From the NCBI GenBank assembly GCA_963775695.1, contig CAVZJU010000007.1, forward strand, positions 310,001 through 374,000: a DNA stretch of 64,000 nucleotides. Reading direction: 5' to 3'. The notes under the pieces were generated by a model. It had not been told where the DNA came from. It did no database searches and saw only the letters and a program-made list of their open reading frames with translations. A program made the translations under genes and the position numbers. The stretch is from DATBLE01 sp963775695. GTDB taxonomy: Bacteria; Actinomycetota; Thermoleophilia; Gaiellales; Gaiellaceae. Below, piece after piece: positions 54,806 to 62,497 of this stretch. How positions within the stretch are numbered: the first letter of the stretch is position 1; every line of letters starts with the position of its first letter.

Positions 54806-54891
54806 GAGACGAAGCCGAGCACAAGGCCGACAGCGAAGCTGTCGAGGTTGGTGAGAGGCGATGTCGTGACGCTGAAGGCGTCAGCGTCCCC
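54802..54891 (+). repeat. Coding N-terminal repeat, copy B (in the HIT gene)
   Basis: Thirty codons starting MRDEAEHKADSEAVEVG and ending RRCRDAEGVSVP, matching copy A at 42028. The two hairpins are CGACAGC-GAA-GCTGTCG (54828-54844) and TGACGCT-GAA-GGCGTCA (54867-54883). Differences from copy A within the stems (A-U for G-U, G-C for G-U, U-G for C-G) keep every pair. Confidence 0.85.
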
Positions 54892-55221
54892 GACTGCATC
54901 TTCTGCAAGATCCACCGCGGCGAGCTTCCGGCCACGGTGGTCAACCGGGCCGAGGGCCTGCTGGCGATCGAGGACATCAATCCGAAGGCCGACGTGCACC
55001 TGCTCGTCATCCCCGAACGCCACATCGAGACCTTCCGCGACGTCGGCGAGCTCTCCGCCGACGAGGACAAGCGCATGCTCGACTTCGTCGCCGACACCGC
55101 CAGGACCGCGGGTCTCGATGAGTACCGACTGATGGTCTTCTGTGGCGCGGGCGCAGGCCAGACCGTCTTCCACTTGCACTGGCACGTCCTCGGCGGCCGC
55201 TTCCTGGGGACGCCGGCATGA
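54802..55221 (+). CDS. HIT-family nucleotide hydrolase with acquired N-terminal extension
   Basis: 139 residues. The ordinary HIT protein starts at residue 30 (PDCIFCKIHRGELPATVVNR) and carries DINPKADVHLLVIPERHIET and the catalytic HIT motif in VFHLHWHVLGG. HINT/PKCI-type enzymes hydrolyse phosphoramidate bonds of nucleotides. Residues 1-30 are the coding repeat also found in MurJ, replacing the usual start codon just before PDCIFCKI. ATG 54802 overlaps the mtaB stop, and the HIT stop overlaps ATG of the next gene, so the gene is embedded in a tightly coupled operon. Confidence 0.94.
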   Translation: MRDEAEHKADSEAVEVGERRCRDAEGVSVPDCIFCKIHRGELPATVVNRAEGLLAIEDINPKADVHLLVIPERHIETFRDVGELSADEDKRMLDFVADTARTAGLDEYRLMVFCGAGAGQTVFHLHWHVLGGRFLGTPA

Positions 55222-55664
55222 CCTCACTGATCGCGCGCCTCGAAGGCGAGCTGACAACGGCGATGAAGGAGCGCGACACCGCCAGGCGGGACGCGCTGCG
55301 GCTGATCCTGGCCGGCTTGCGCTCGGCCGAGAAGGAGCTGCAGCGCCCGCTGCACGAGGACGAGGAGCTCCAGGTGCTTCAGCGCGAGCGCAAGCGGCGG
55401 GTCGAGTCGATCGAGGCGTTCGAGAGCGCCGGCCGTGACGAGCAGGCGGCGAAGGAGCAGGCCGAGCTGGAAGTGCTCGAGGAGTTCATGCCCGAGCCGC
55501 TGACCGAGGACGAGCTGGAGCGGATCGTCGACGACGCGATCGCGGAGGTGGGGGCGACGAGCATGCGCGAGCTCGGCCGCGTGATGGCGGACGTGATGCC
55601 GCAGATCGCCGGTCGCGCCGACGGGTCGGCGGTCAGCCAGTTGGTGCGCGAGAAGCTCGCCTAA
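55218..55664 (+). CDS. GatB/YqeY-domain protein
   Basis: 148 residues: SLIARLEGELTTAMKERDTA, LRLILAGLRSAEKELQRPLH, FMPEPLTEDELERIVDDAI and MRELGRVMADVMPQIAGRAD are the YqeY family landmarks, a helical protein related to the tail domain of GatB that contacts tRNA. Its role is unclear; it often sits beside rpsU or HIT genes. ATG 55218 overlaps the HIT stop. Its TAA interlocks with the stop of the convergent methyltransferase (55661-55664). Confidence 0.93.
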   Translation: MTSLIARLEGELTTAMKERDTARRDALRLILAGLRSAEKELQRPLHEDEELQVLQRERKRRVESIEAFESAGRDEQAAKEQAELEVLEEFMPEPLTEDELERIVDDAIAEVGATSMRELGRVMADVMPQIAGRADGSAVSQLVREKLA

Positions 55665-56488
55665 CCGGCGCCGCGGGCGGTGACGAGCACCGCGTAGACG
55701 GTCAGCGGGAAGCTGCCGCCGGCTTCTTCGACCATGGCGGCCAGCCCCCGCTCCAGCCGCTGTCTGTCGGAGGCGTCGAGGCCGAGATACATCGACGTCG
55801 TGCGCGTGACGGCAACCAGGTGCTCGGCCGTCTCCTGCTCCTCGCTCGCAACCGTGGTCAGCCGCACGTCGGTGAACAGACCGGCCGTCTCCTCGCGGGC
55901 GAGGACGTCACGCTGATTGAGCCACGCCCAGACCTCGGACACGTTGCCGAGCCGGCTCTCGATTCCGTCGAACAGGGTCTGCCGGTCGCGCGGCACCCAC
56001 TCGAGCGACTTCGGCCGCACGTCGGTCCAGACCGCGTGGAGCTGCTCGTCCAGCGGCGAGATGCCGACGTGGGTCAGGAGCGCGAACACGCCGCCCGGCT
56101 GCAGCAACCGGGCGACCTTCGCCCAGCCGACGGAGGGGTCGACCCAGTGGAATGCGGTCGCCGAGAACGCCGCCTCGAACCCGGCCGCTGGCAGATCGAC
56201 GTCCTCGAAACGACCGATCCGGAAGTTCACCGTCGCCGAGCCCCCGACCCGCCGGCGTGCGAGCACGACCATCCGGGCGCCCGGGTCGACCGCCTCAACG
56301 TGCAGCCCGCGCTCCGCCAGCGCCGCCGTCAGCTTGCCCGTGCCACAGCCGATCTCGACCACGGGTGATCCCGGACGCAGGCGCGCGAGCGAGCAGGCCG
56401 TGTCGACGAGCGTTGCCGGGTAGTCCAACCGGACGCGGTCGTACTCCTCCGCGACACGGTCGAACAGCAGCCCCGGCTCGGGCGTCAT
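55661..56488 (-). CDS. Class I SAM-dependent methyltransferase
   Basis: 275 residues. FDRVAEEYDRVRLDYPATLV and VVEIGCGTGKLTAALAERGL (SAM-binding motif I), EAVDPGARMVVLARRR (motif II), AFSATAFHWVDPSVGWAKVA and LLQPGGVFALLTHVG (post II/III). It resembles UbiE/Methyltransf_11 proteins acting on small molecules. Starts ATG 56488, 3 nt after the Dabb gene, so the two are co-transcribed. Acceptor unknown. Confidence 0.9.
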   Translation of the reverse strand: MTPEPGLLFDRVAEEYDRVRLDYPATLVDTACSLARLRPGSPVVEIGCGTGKLTAALAERGLHVEAVDPGARMVVLARRRVGGSATVNFRIGRFEDVDLPAAGFEAAFSATAFHWVDPSVGWAKVARLLQPGGVFALLTHVGISPLDEQLHAVWTDVRPKSLEWVPRDRQTLFDGIESRLGNVSEVWAWLNQRDVLAREETAGLFTDVRLTTVASEEQETAEHLVAVTRTTSMYLGLDASDRQRLERGLAAMVEEAGGSFPLTVYAVLVTARGAG

Positions 56489-56491
56489 CGG

Positions 56492-56803
56492 CTACCGCGC
56501 GGCGTAGTCGATCTCGAGGAAGTCGGCGACCTCGGCGAGCCAGCGCTGCTCGACGAACCGGACGTGGTCGGGATGCGCGTTGTAGGCGGCGTACGCGTCC
56601 TCGTCGGCGAACTCCATCGAGATCCCGAAACGAAAGCCGTTCTTCGGGCTCACCTCGCGCACCACCTGGAACGCCTCGACGCCGGGAACGTCAGCCAGGG
56701 CTTCCGCGGCGGCGAGGAACTCCGCCTCCTCCGGCGACGACGGAGCGTGGCGGAGGTCGAAGGAGACGGTATGACGGATACGTGTTCCGGTGAGAGCCGC
56801 CAT
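56492..56803 (-). CDS. Dabb (stress-responsive A/B barrel) domain protein
   Basis: 103 residues: RIRHTVSFDLRHAPSSPEEA, FLAAAEALADVPGVEAFQVV, FRFGISMEFADEDAYAAYNA and HPDHVRFVEQRWLAEVADFL match the dimeric alpha/beta barrel (Dabb) family (HPxHxxFV is typical). Function unknown. ATG 56803 with TAGGCT 9 nt upstream. Divergent from phoH with overlapping -10 boxes; first gene of a two-gene unit. Confidence 0.88.
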   Translation of the reverse strand: MAALTGTRIRHTVSFDLRHAPSSPEEAEFLAAAEALADVPGVEAFQVVREVSPKNGFRFGISMEFADEDAYAAYNAHPDHVRFVEQRWLAEVADFLEIDYAAR

Positions 56804-56812
56804 CGCGGGGCG

Positions 56813-56822
56813 AGCCTACACT
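56813..56822. promoter_or_regulatory. Overlapping divergent -10 boxes (Dabb / phoH)
   Basis: Reverse TAGGCT (56818-56813) ends 9 nt before ATG 56803; forward TACACT (56817-56822) ends 8 nt before TTG 56831. The boxes share two bases in a 27-bp intergenic space. Confidence 0.5.
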
Positions 56823-56830
56823 GTGCCGGG

Positions 56831-57790
<960 letters not shown>

Positions 57791-57795
57791 CGCCG

Positions 57796-58173
57796 ATGCT
57801 CGAGATCGAGGTCGTCAACCGGAGCGGCGTCGACGTGCAGGAGGAGGACGCCGCCGACCTGGCCCGTCGAGTCCTGGCAGGGGAGGGAGTCGCCGACGGC
57901 GAGCTCGGCATCGCGTTCGTCGGCCCGGACGAGAGCCGCACGCTCAAGCGGGAGCACCTCGGGATCGACGAGGCGACCGACGTCCTCTCGTTCCCGATCG
58001 ACGGCACCGACGACCTGCCCCCCGGGCCTCCGCGACAGCTCGGCGACGTCGTCCTCTGCCCGCAGGTGGTCGGCGACGACTGGCGCCGTCCGCTCGCGCA
58101 CGGCCTGCTCCACCTGCTCGGCTACGACCACGGGCCCGAGATGGAGCAGCGCGAACGGGCGCTGGCGACGTGA
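57796..58173 (+). CDS. ybeY: Endoribonuclease YbeY
   Basis: 125 residues. The zinc-binding signature HGLLHLLGYDHG is complete, with EATDVLSFPIDGTDDLPPGP and LGDVVLCPQVVGDDW before it. Acts in 16S rRNA 3' maturation and ribosome quality control. The usual partner of phoH and era, both present here. ATG 57796; the stop overlaps GTG of the next gene. Confidence 0.96.
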   Translation: MLEIEVVNRSGVDVQEEDAADLARRVLAGEGVADGELGIAFVGPDESRTLKREHLGIDEATDVLSFPIDGTDDLPPGPPRQLGDVVLCPQVVGDDWRRPLAHGLLHLLGYDHGPEMEQRERALAT

Positions 58174-58973
58174 GCACCCAACGGACCCCGCTCCGCGAGC
58201 GGCTGCGACGCAGCCGGGCCGTGAACGGCGCCGGCGCCCTGCTGCCCGGCACCGGCGAGGGCCGCCGTCGCATCCCGCTCGTCGAGAGCTTCAACTACGC
58301 GGTCGAAGGGATCATCCACGTCCTCCGCACCCACCGGAACATGCGGATCCACTTCGCCGCGGCGGCGGCCGTCCTGATCGTCGCGCTCTGGATCGGCGTC
58401 GACCGGATCGAGCTCGTCGTCCTGCTGCTGGCCATCGCCTTCGTGCTGATCGCGGAGATGGTCAACTCCGCGATCGAGGCGGCGATCGACGTCGCCACCA
58501 GCTCGTTCGACCCGCTGGCCAAGCTGGCGAAGGACATCGCCGCCGGCGCCGTCCTGATCGCGTCGATCAACGCGATCGCCGTCGGCTACCTCGTCTTCTC
58601 CGGCCACGTCAGCGAGTCGACCACGAACTTCTTCGACCGCCTTCGCGACGCGCCGATCAAGCTGACGCTCATCGCGCTGATCCTCGTGATCATCATCGTG
58701 ATCGCGACGAAGGCGATCAGCGGCCGCGGCACGCCGCTGCGCGGTGGGCTTCCGTCCGGCCACGCCGCGATCGCCTTCGCGGCCTGGATGGCGGTCACGC
58801 TCACGCTCGGCCCGAGCGAGCACCGGTTCTTCGTTTCGACGATGATGTTCGCGGTGGCAGTGCTCGTCGCCCACACGCGGATCGAGTCCGGCATCCACTC
58901 GACGCTCGAGGTCGTCTACGGCGGCGCTCTCGGCGCGGGCATCACCCTCGTCGTCTTCCAGCTCTTCTTTTGA
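58170..58973 (+). CDS. DgkA-type lipid kinase fused to PAP2 phosphatase
   Basis: 267 residues. The first half (about 30-145) is a prokaryotic diacylglycerol/undecaprenol kinase with three helices and the signature AEMVNSAIEAAIDVATSSFD, preceded by SFNYAVEGIIHVLRTHRNMR. The second half (about 165-267) is a PAP2 domain with GGLPSGHAAIAFAAWM and HTRIESGIHSTLEVVYGGAL; the last motif has Glu where SRxxxxxHxxxD has Asp. Together the protein could both phosphorylate undecaprenol and dephosphorylate undecaprenyl phosphates. GTG 58170 overlaps ybeY; the stop overlaps the cdd start. Confidence 0.9.
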   Translation: MSTQRTPLRERLRRSRAVNGAGALLPGTGEGRRRIPLVESFNYAVEGIIHVLRTHRNMRIHFAAAAAVLIVALWIGVDRIELVVLLLAIAFVLIAEMVNSAIEAAIDVATSSFDPLAKLAKDIAAGAVLIASINAIAVGYLVFSGHVSESTTNFFDRLRDAPIKLTLIALILVIIIVIATKAISGRGTPLRGGLPSGHAAIAFAAWMAVTLTLGPSEHRFFVSTMMFAVAVLVAHTRIESGIHSTLEVVYGGALGAGITLVVFQLFF

Positions 58974-59344
58974 TCGGCGACGTCGAACGCGAGCTCTACC
59001 GGCGCACGCTCGAGCTGAAGGAGCGGGCGTATGCCCCGTATTCGAACTTCCACGTCGGGGCGGTGCTGCGTGCCCGCGACGGGACGCTGTTCGAGGGCGT
59101 GAACGTCGAGAACGCGGCCTACCCGCTCGGCGTCTGCGGTGAGAAGAGCGCCTACGTCGCCGCCGTCACCGCCGGGTACAAGCCGGGCGACTTCGACCTG
59201 CTGGTGATCAACGCCTCCCCGTGCGGCGGCTGCCGCCAGTGGCACGTCGAGTTCCAGGTCGACCGCGTGATCTACGCGACGGGCGACGGCGAGCTGGTCG
59301 AGCACACGCCGGACGAGCTGCTGCCGGACACGTTCGTCCTCTGA
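58970..59344 (+). CDS. cdd: Cytidine deaminase
   Basis: 124 residues, homotetrameric type. ERAYAPYSNFHVGAVLRARD, FEGVNVENAAYPLGVCGEKS (zinc Cys and catalytic Glu) and INASPCGGCRQWHVEF (second zinc CxxC) are all present; CGEKSA replaces the common CAERTA. Converts cytidine or deoxycytidine to uridine. TTG 58970 overlaps the stop of the kinase fusion; position between dgkA and era is the usual order. Followed by a 300-bp stretch without genes. Confidence 0.95.
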   Translation: MIGDVERELYRRTLELKERAYAPYSNFHVGAVLRARDGTLFEGVNVENAAYPLGVCGEKSAYVAAVTAGYKPGDFDLLVINASPCGGCRQWHVEFQVDRVIYATGDGELVEHTPDELLPDTFVL

Positions 59345-59349
59345 CGCTT

Positions 59350-59444
59350 CGCTTCGTGGGGGAATCCCTGGTTCTCTCGCGCTGCGCGCACCGAGGGCAG
59401 CGGCCGCGGGGAATCGGGCCGCGGCCGCCTTTCCCCACGGGCCC
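59350..59444 (-). repeat. Structured intergenic element 1
   Basis: Read on the minus strand it starts GGGCCCGTGGGG and ends TTCCCCCACGAAGCG; the ends pair over 7 bp (59433-59439 with 59355-59361) and enclose a 10-bp perfect GC hairpin (59400-59409 with 59419-59428). Element 2 at 61985-62069 has the same ends with GT/AC swapped to AC/GT. Element 1 may also terminate the phoH-cdd unit. Confidence 0.5.
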
Positions 59445-59534
59445 TCTCCTTGCCGGCGGCGTCGTCAACTCCAATCTGTGCGGAGCCGGAGGCTGGTGCG
59501 GTCATGTCACCGTCCGTCTCCGTCGGCCGTAGCG

Positions 59535-59561
59535 GTTGAGGCGGGCAAGGCCCGCCTCAAC
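59535..59561. repeat. 12-bp perfect inverted repeat upstream of era
   Basis: GTTGAGGCGGGC, loop AAG, GCCCGCCTCAAC. Very stable hairpin without a T-run, 90-140 bp upstream of era. With element 1 it is the only structure I see in the 59345-59649 gap; no tRNA or small ORF stands out. Could be a terminator or processing site. Confidence 0.55.
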
Positions 59562-59670
59562 GGCAAGAGCATCGATCTGACGCGAGGTGCGAGACTGACC
59601 CGGTGAGTAGCGGAGAGATCCCCTCGCCCTTTTCGATTGTTCACCGGGCGTGGAACACTCGGGCGGCGCC

Positions 59671-60531
59671 GTGAAATCCGGCTTCGTCGCCGTCGCCGGA
59701 CGGCCCAACGTCGGCAAGTCCACGCTCGTCAACGCGCTCTGCGGTGGGAAGGTGGCGATCGTCTCCGACAAGCCGCAGACGACCAGGCGGCGCATCTTCG
59801 GGATCGCCAACGGCGACGACCACCAGCTCGTCCTCGCCGACCTGCCGGGCTTCCAGCGGCCCCGCGACCCGCTCACCGAGCACATGCAGCGCACCGTGGA
59901 CTCCTCGTTCGAGGACGTCGACGCCGTGCTGTTCGTCGTCGACGCGCGCGAGCGGATCGGCGCCGGCGACCGCTTCATCGCCTCACGCGTCTTCGCCCTC
60001 GACGTCCCGATCGTGATCGCCGTCAACAAGGTCGACCGGCTGAAGCCCGGCCACATCGCCTCGCAGATGCAGACCGCCGCTCTGCTCGGCGAGTTCCACG
60101 CGCTGCATCCGGTCAGCGCGAAGACCGGCGACGGCATCGGAGAGCTCCGCGACGAGCTCGTCGGGCTCCTCCCTGAAGGACCGCTCTACTTCCCGCCGGA
60201 GCAGCGCAGCGACCTCTCGGTCGAGACGCAGATCGCCGAGCTCGTCCGCGAACAGGCGCTCCGGTTGACGAAGGAGGAGGTGCCGCACGCGGTCTCGGTC
60301 GAGGTCGAGGAGATCGAGGACAAGCTCGTGCGCGCGAACCTCTTCGTCGAGACCGAGTCGCAGAAGACGATCCTGGTCGGCAAGGGCGGAGCGATGGTCC
60401 GTCGAATCGGCGCCGGCGCCCGGCCGGAGATCGAGCAGCTCCTCGGCCAGACGATCTTCCTCGACCTGCAGGTGAAGGTGCGCCCGAAGTGGCGGCGCGA
60501 CGAGGCGATGCTCGAGCGCCTCGGTCTGTAG
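59671..60531 (+). CDS. era: GTPase Era
   Basis: 286 residues from GTG 59671 (GTG 59650 is in frame and gives 293). KSGFVAVAGRPNVGKSTLVN holds G1, KPQTTRRRIFGI G2, DLPGFQRPRD G3, NKVDRLKPG G4, and SAKTGDGIGELRDEL G5; the C-terminal KH domain has FVETESQKTILVGKGGAMVR. Binds 16S rRNA during 30S assembly, in the same process as YbeY upstream. The shorter start fits the family, but neither has a clear ribosome binding site or -10. Confidence 0.95.
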   Translation: MKSGFVAVAGRPNVGKSTLVNALCGGKVAIVSDKPQTTRRRIFGIANGDDHQLVLADLPGFQRPRDPLTEHMQRTVDSSFEDVDAVLFVVDARERIGAGDRFIASRVFALDVPIVIAVNKVDRLKPGHIASQMQTAALLGEFHALHPVSAKTGDGIGELRDELVGLLPEGPLYFPPEQRSDLSVETQIAELVREQALRLTKEEVPHAVSVEVEEIEDKLVRANLFVETESQKTILVGKGGAMVRRIGAGARPEIEQLLGQTIFLDLQVKVRPKWRRDEAMLERLGL

Positions 60532-60534
60532 CGA

Positions 60535-61152
60535 TCAGGCGATCAGCGCAACGCCGATTGCCGTCGAGATCCGGGCCTCGCGGATCCCGTCGGAGCCGGG
60601 GACGAAGCGAAGCGGAAGGTCGTGAGGGCCCAACCAGTCGCGCATCTCGCTCTCCGAGCCGCTGATCGTCAATTCGCAGAATCGCTTGGGCGAGCTCCGA
60701 TGGCCGACTCGATCGTAGAGCGCCTGGAGTCGGCCGGCCCTGTCGCCGTTGTTCGGATAGTCGATGAAGAAGGGCAGGTGCCGAGCTCCGCTGACCGTCC
60801 GCCAGCCTCGCAACGTCCCGTCGCCGTGATCGACCGTGTAGTCGTGGATTTCGATTCCGACCCGTTCCGAGACGGCGTCGAGGTCGTCGGCCAGCACTGA
60901 CCAGGCCAAGAGTCCGAAGCCGTCGGCTTCGCACGCGAGCACTCGCCTGCCCGGCGCGGTCGACGCCGCTGCGTTGCGGTTCTCGATCGTGAGGAACTCC
61001 AGGTACGAGGGCGGCAGAAGCGGGACCATGTGATTGCGAGTCCCCGCGAACGGCTGGTAGGGCCCGCGCTCGTGGCCGAGGCCGTGCCGTTCGAGTACCC
61101 GTTCCGCCTCCGCGGCATCGGGAACGAGCAGCACGACGTGGTCGATCAGCAT
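60535..61152 (-). CDS. VOC/glyoxalase-like domain protein
   Basis: 205 residues. Starts LIDHVVLLVPDAAEAERVLE, the first strand-helix of a vicinal-oxygen-chelate module (His metal ligand), with YLEFLTIENRNAA, ADGFGLLAWSVLADDLDAVS and HLPFFIDYPNNGDRAGRLQA. It matches the Glyoxalase_3-like group rather than classic glyoxalase I. Metal ligands cannot be fully assigned. Ends 3 nt from era on the other strand. Upstream is the TetM-like remnant, which begins directly at its start codon. Confidence 0.8.
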   Translation of the reverse strand: MLIDHVVLLVPDAAEAERVLERHGLGHERGPYQPFAGTRNHMVPLLPPSYLEFLTIENRNAAASTAPGRRVLACEADGFGLLAWSVLADDLDAVSERVGIEIHDYTVDHGDGTLRGWRTVSGARHLPFFIDYPNNGDRAGRLQALYDRVGHRSSPKRFCELTISGSESEMRDWLGPHDLPLRFVPGSDGIREARISTAIGVALIA

Positions 61153-61159
61153 GGACGAG

Positions 61160-61900
61160 CGACTACGGCCTCGACTCACGTTCCGCCAGACGACCGTCAT
61201 CTGCGTGGAGCGGCCCTTCGGCACGGGCGAGGCCGTCGAGATCCTCCATGCCGCGTCGAACCTTTTTGCGGCCACGATCGGCCTGCGTGTCGACCCGGCG
61301 TGCATCGGCTCGGGCGCGGCCTCAGGCTCGACGTCGAACCTCGATCGGTACGCTGTACGTCTACAAGACGCTCGAGGCATTCAGGCGACAGTAGGCCCGG
61401 TACGTGAGCGAGCCCTCCGGAGGGCCTTGCCGGCTGGCAGGTCACCGACTGCGTCGTGACGATGAATCGGTGCACCGACCAGTCGCCCGATGCCCGGCCG
61501 CCACCCGCGGGCCTCTGAGCACGGCCGCCGACTTCCGGGAGCTGCACCGATCGTCGTACGCAGGCGTCAGCGAGCGCGGACGAACGTCTGCGAGCCGTCG
61601 CCCAATCCTGCTCGAGATCCCGGCCGCGTCCACCGGATGCGCTGCTGAGCGTGCTGAGCGGGCTCGGCGCATGGAGCCAGACGCCGTCGGGCGAGACGAG
61701 CTGTTCGATCGTCGAGGCGGAGCTCCCCGCCGCTCGCGTCCAGGAGCTCCAGCGGCAGCTGCCCGCGTTGACGGGCGGCGAAGGTGTGTTCGACTCGGAC
61801 TTCGTTGGATACCGCCCCGTCACCGGCAAGCGGCCGGCCCGGGCGGAAACGACCGTGATCGACATCAGCGCCGCGACGCTGCGCCGTTCGCCGCTGCGCC
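61160..61900 (+). pseudogene. Remnant of TetM/EF-G-like ribosomal protection factor
   Basis: C-terminal half of an elongation-factor-G-like translational GTPase of the Tet(M)/Tet(W)/OtrA type, in several frames: LTFRQTTVICVERPFGTGEA and LFAATIGLRVDPACIGSG, then TLYVYKTLEAFRRQ, GWQVTDCVVTMN, PLSTAADFRELH, and PSGETSCSIVEAELPAARVQ with GVFDSDFVGYRP. The G domain and domain II (some 400 residues) are absent: the fragment begins right beside the start codon of the VOC gene. At least four frame changes. No function possible; it records a lost or rearranged ribosomal protection gene, not necessarily a resistance determinant. Confidence 0.65.
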
Positions 61901-61984
61901 CGACATGCGCGGGCGCGGCCCACGCCGCAGCTAGGGAAGGGCGCGAATTGCCGAGGCGAAGCCGAGGACAAGAGCGGGGGAAGG

Positions 61985-62069
61985 GGGCCCACGGGGCGCC
62001 GGCGGCGCCCCGCTTGGGGGCTCTGCTTCTGGGCGCGCTCCGCGTGCGTGCCGTTTCCCCCGTGAAGCG
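61985..62069 (+). repeat. Structured intergenic element 2
   Basis: Starts GGGCCCACGGGG and ends TTCCCCCGTGAAGCG; CACGGGG (61990-61996) pairs with CCCCGTG (62058-62064) around an 8-bp perfect hairpin GGGGCGCC/GGCGCCCC (61993-62000 with 62004-62011), so the outer and inner pairings compete at four bases. Related to element 1 in the opposite orientation. It lies between the TetM-like remnant and the receiver gene. Confidence 0.5.
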
Positions 62070-62116
62070 AGCGGAGCGAGCGTCGAAAGGTGTGGCTAGC
62101 CGTATAGCGCGCCGAA

Positions 62117-62497
62117 ATGGAGCTGTGCCACGATGTGGCCGTGCCCACAGTCTTGATCGTCGACGATCATCCGAGCTTCCGTGCCAGCGCCAGGGCGATC
62201 CTGGAGGCGGACGGGTTCGAAGTCGCCGGCGAGGCGGAGGACGGTGAGTCGGCGATCGCCGCAGCAGGGCGCCTGCATCCGGACGTGATCCTGCTGGACG
62301 TGCAGCTCCCAGACCTCGACGGGTTCGAGGTCACCCGCCGCCTGATGACGAACGACGGCGACACCTGCGTCGTCCTTGTCTCGAGCCGTGACGGCTCCGA
62401 CTTTGGCCCTCTGGTCGAGGGCAGCGGCGCCTGCGGCTTCGTCCCGAAGAGCGAGCTCTCGGGCGAGGCCGTCACGGCATTGATCTGCGACCGCTGA
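62117..62497 (+). CDS. Single-domain response regulator (CheY-like)
   Basis: 126 residues from ATG 62117; GTG 62135 or 62141 are in-frame alternatives (the family core starts PTVLIVDDHPSFRASARAIL). Phospho-acceptor Asp in VILLDVQLPDLDGFEVTRRL, acidic pair in VDDH, switch Ser in VLVSSRDGSD and Lys in GFVPKSELSG. There is no output domain, so it must act by protein contacts. The stop overlaps the ATG of the kinase gene (TGATG), making the two a coupled pair. Confidence 0.92.
   Translation: MELCHDVAVPTVLIVDDHPSFRASARAILEADGFEVAGEAEDGESAIAAAGRLHPDVILLDVQLPDLDGFEVTRRLMTNDGDTCVVLVSSRDGSDFGPLVEGSGACGFVPKSELSGEAVTALICDR

Noticed and set aside
59345..59649. tRNA or small ORF in the cdd-era gap
   Set aside because: No cloverleaf or TTCGAAT-type T-loop is seen; the stretch is filled by two GC hairpin structures.
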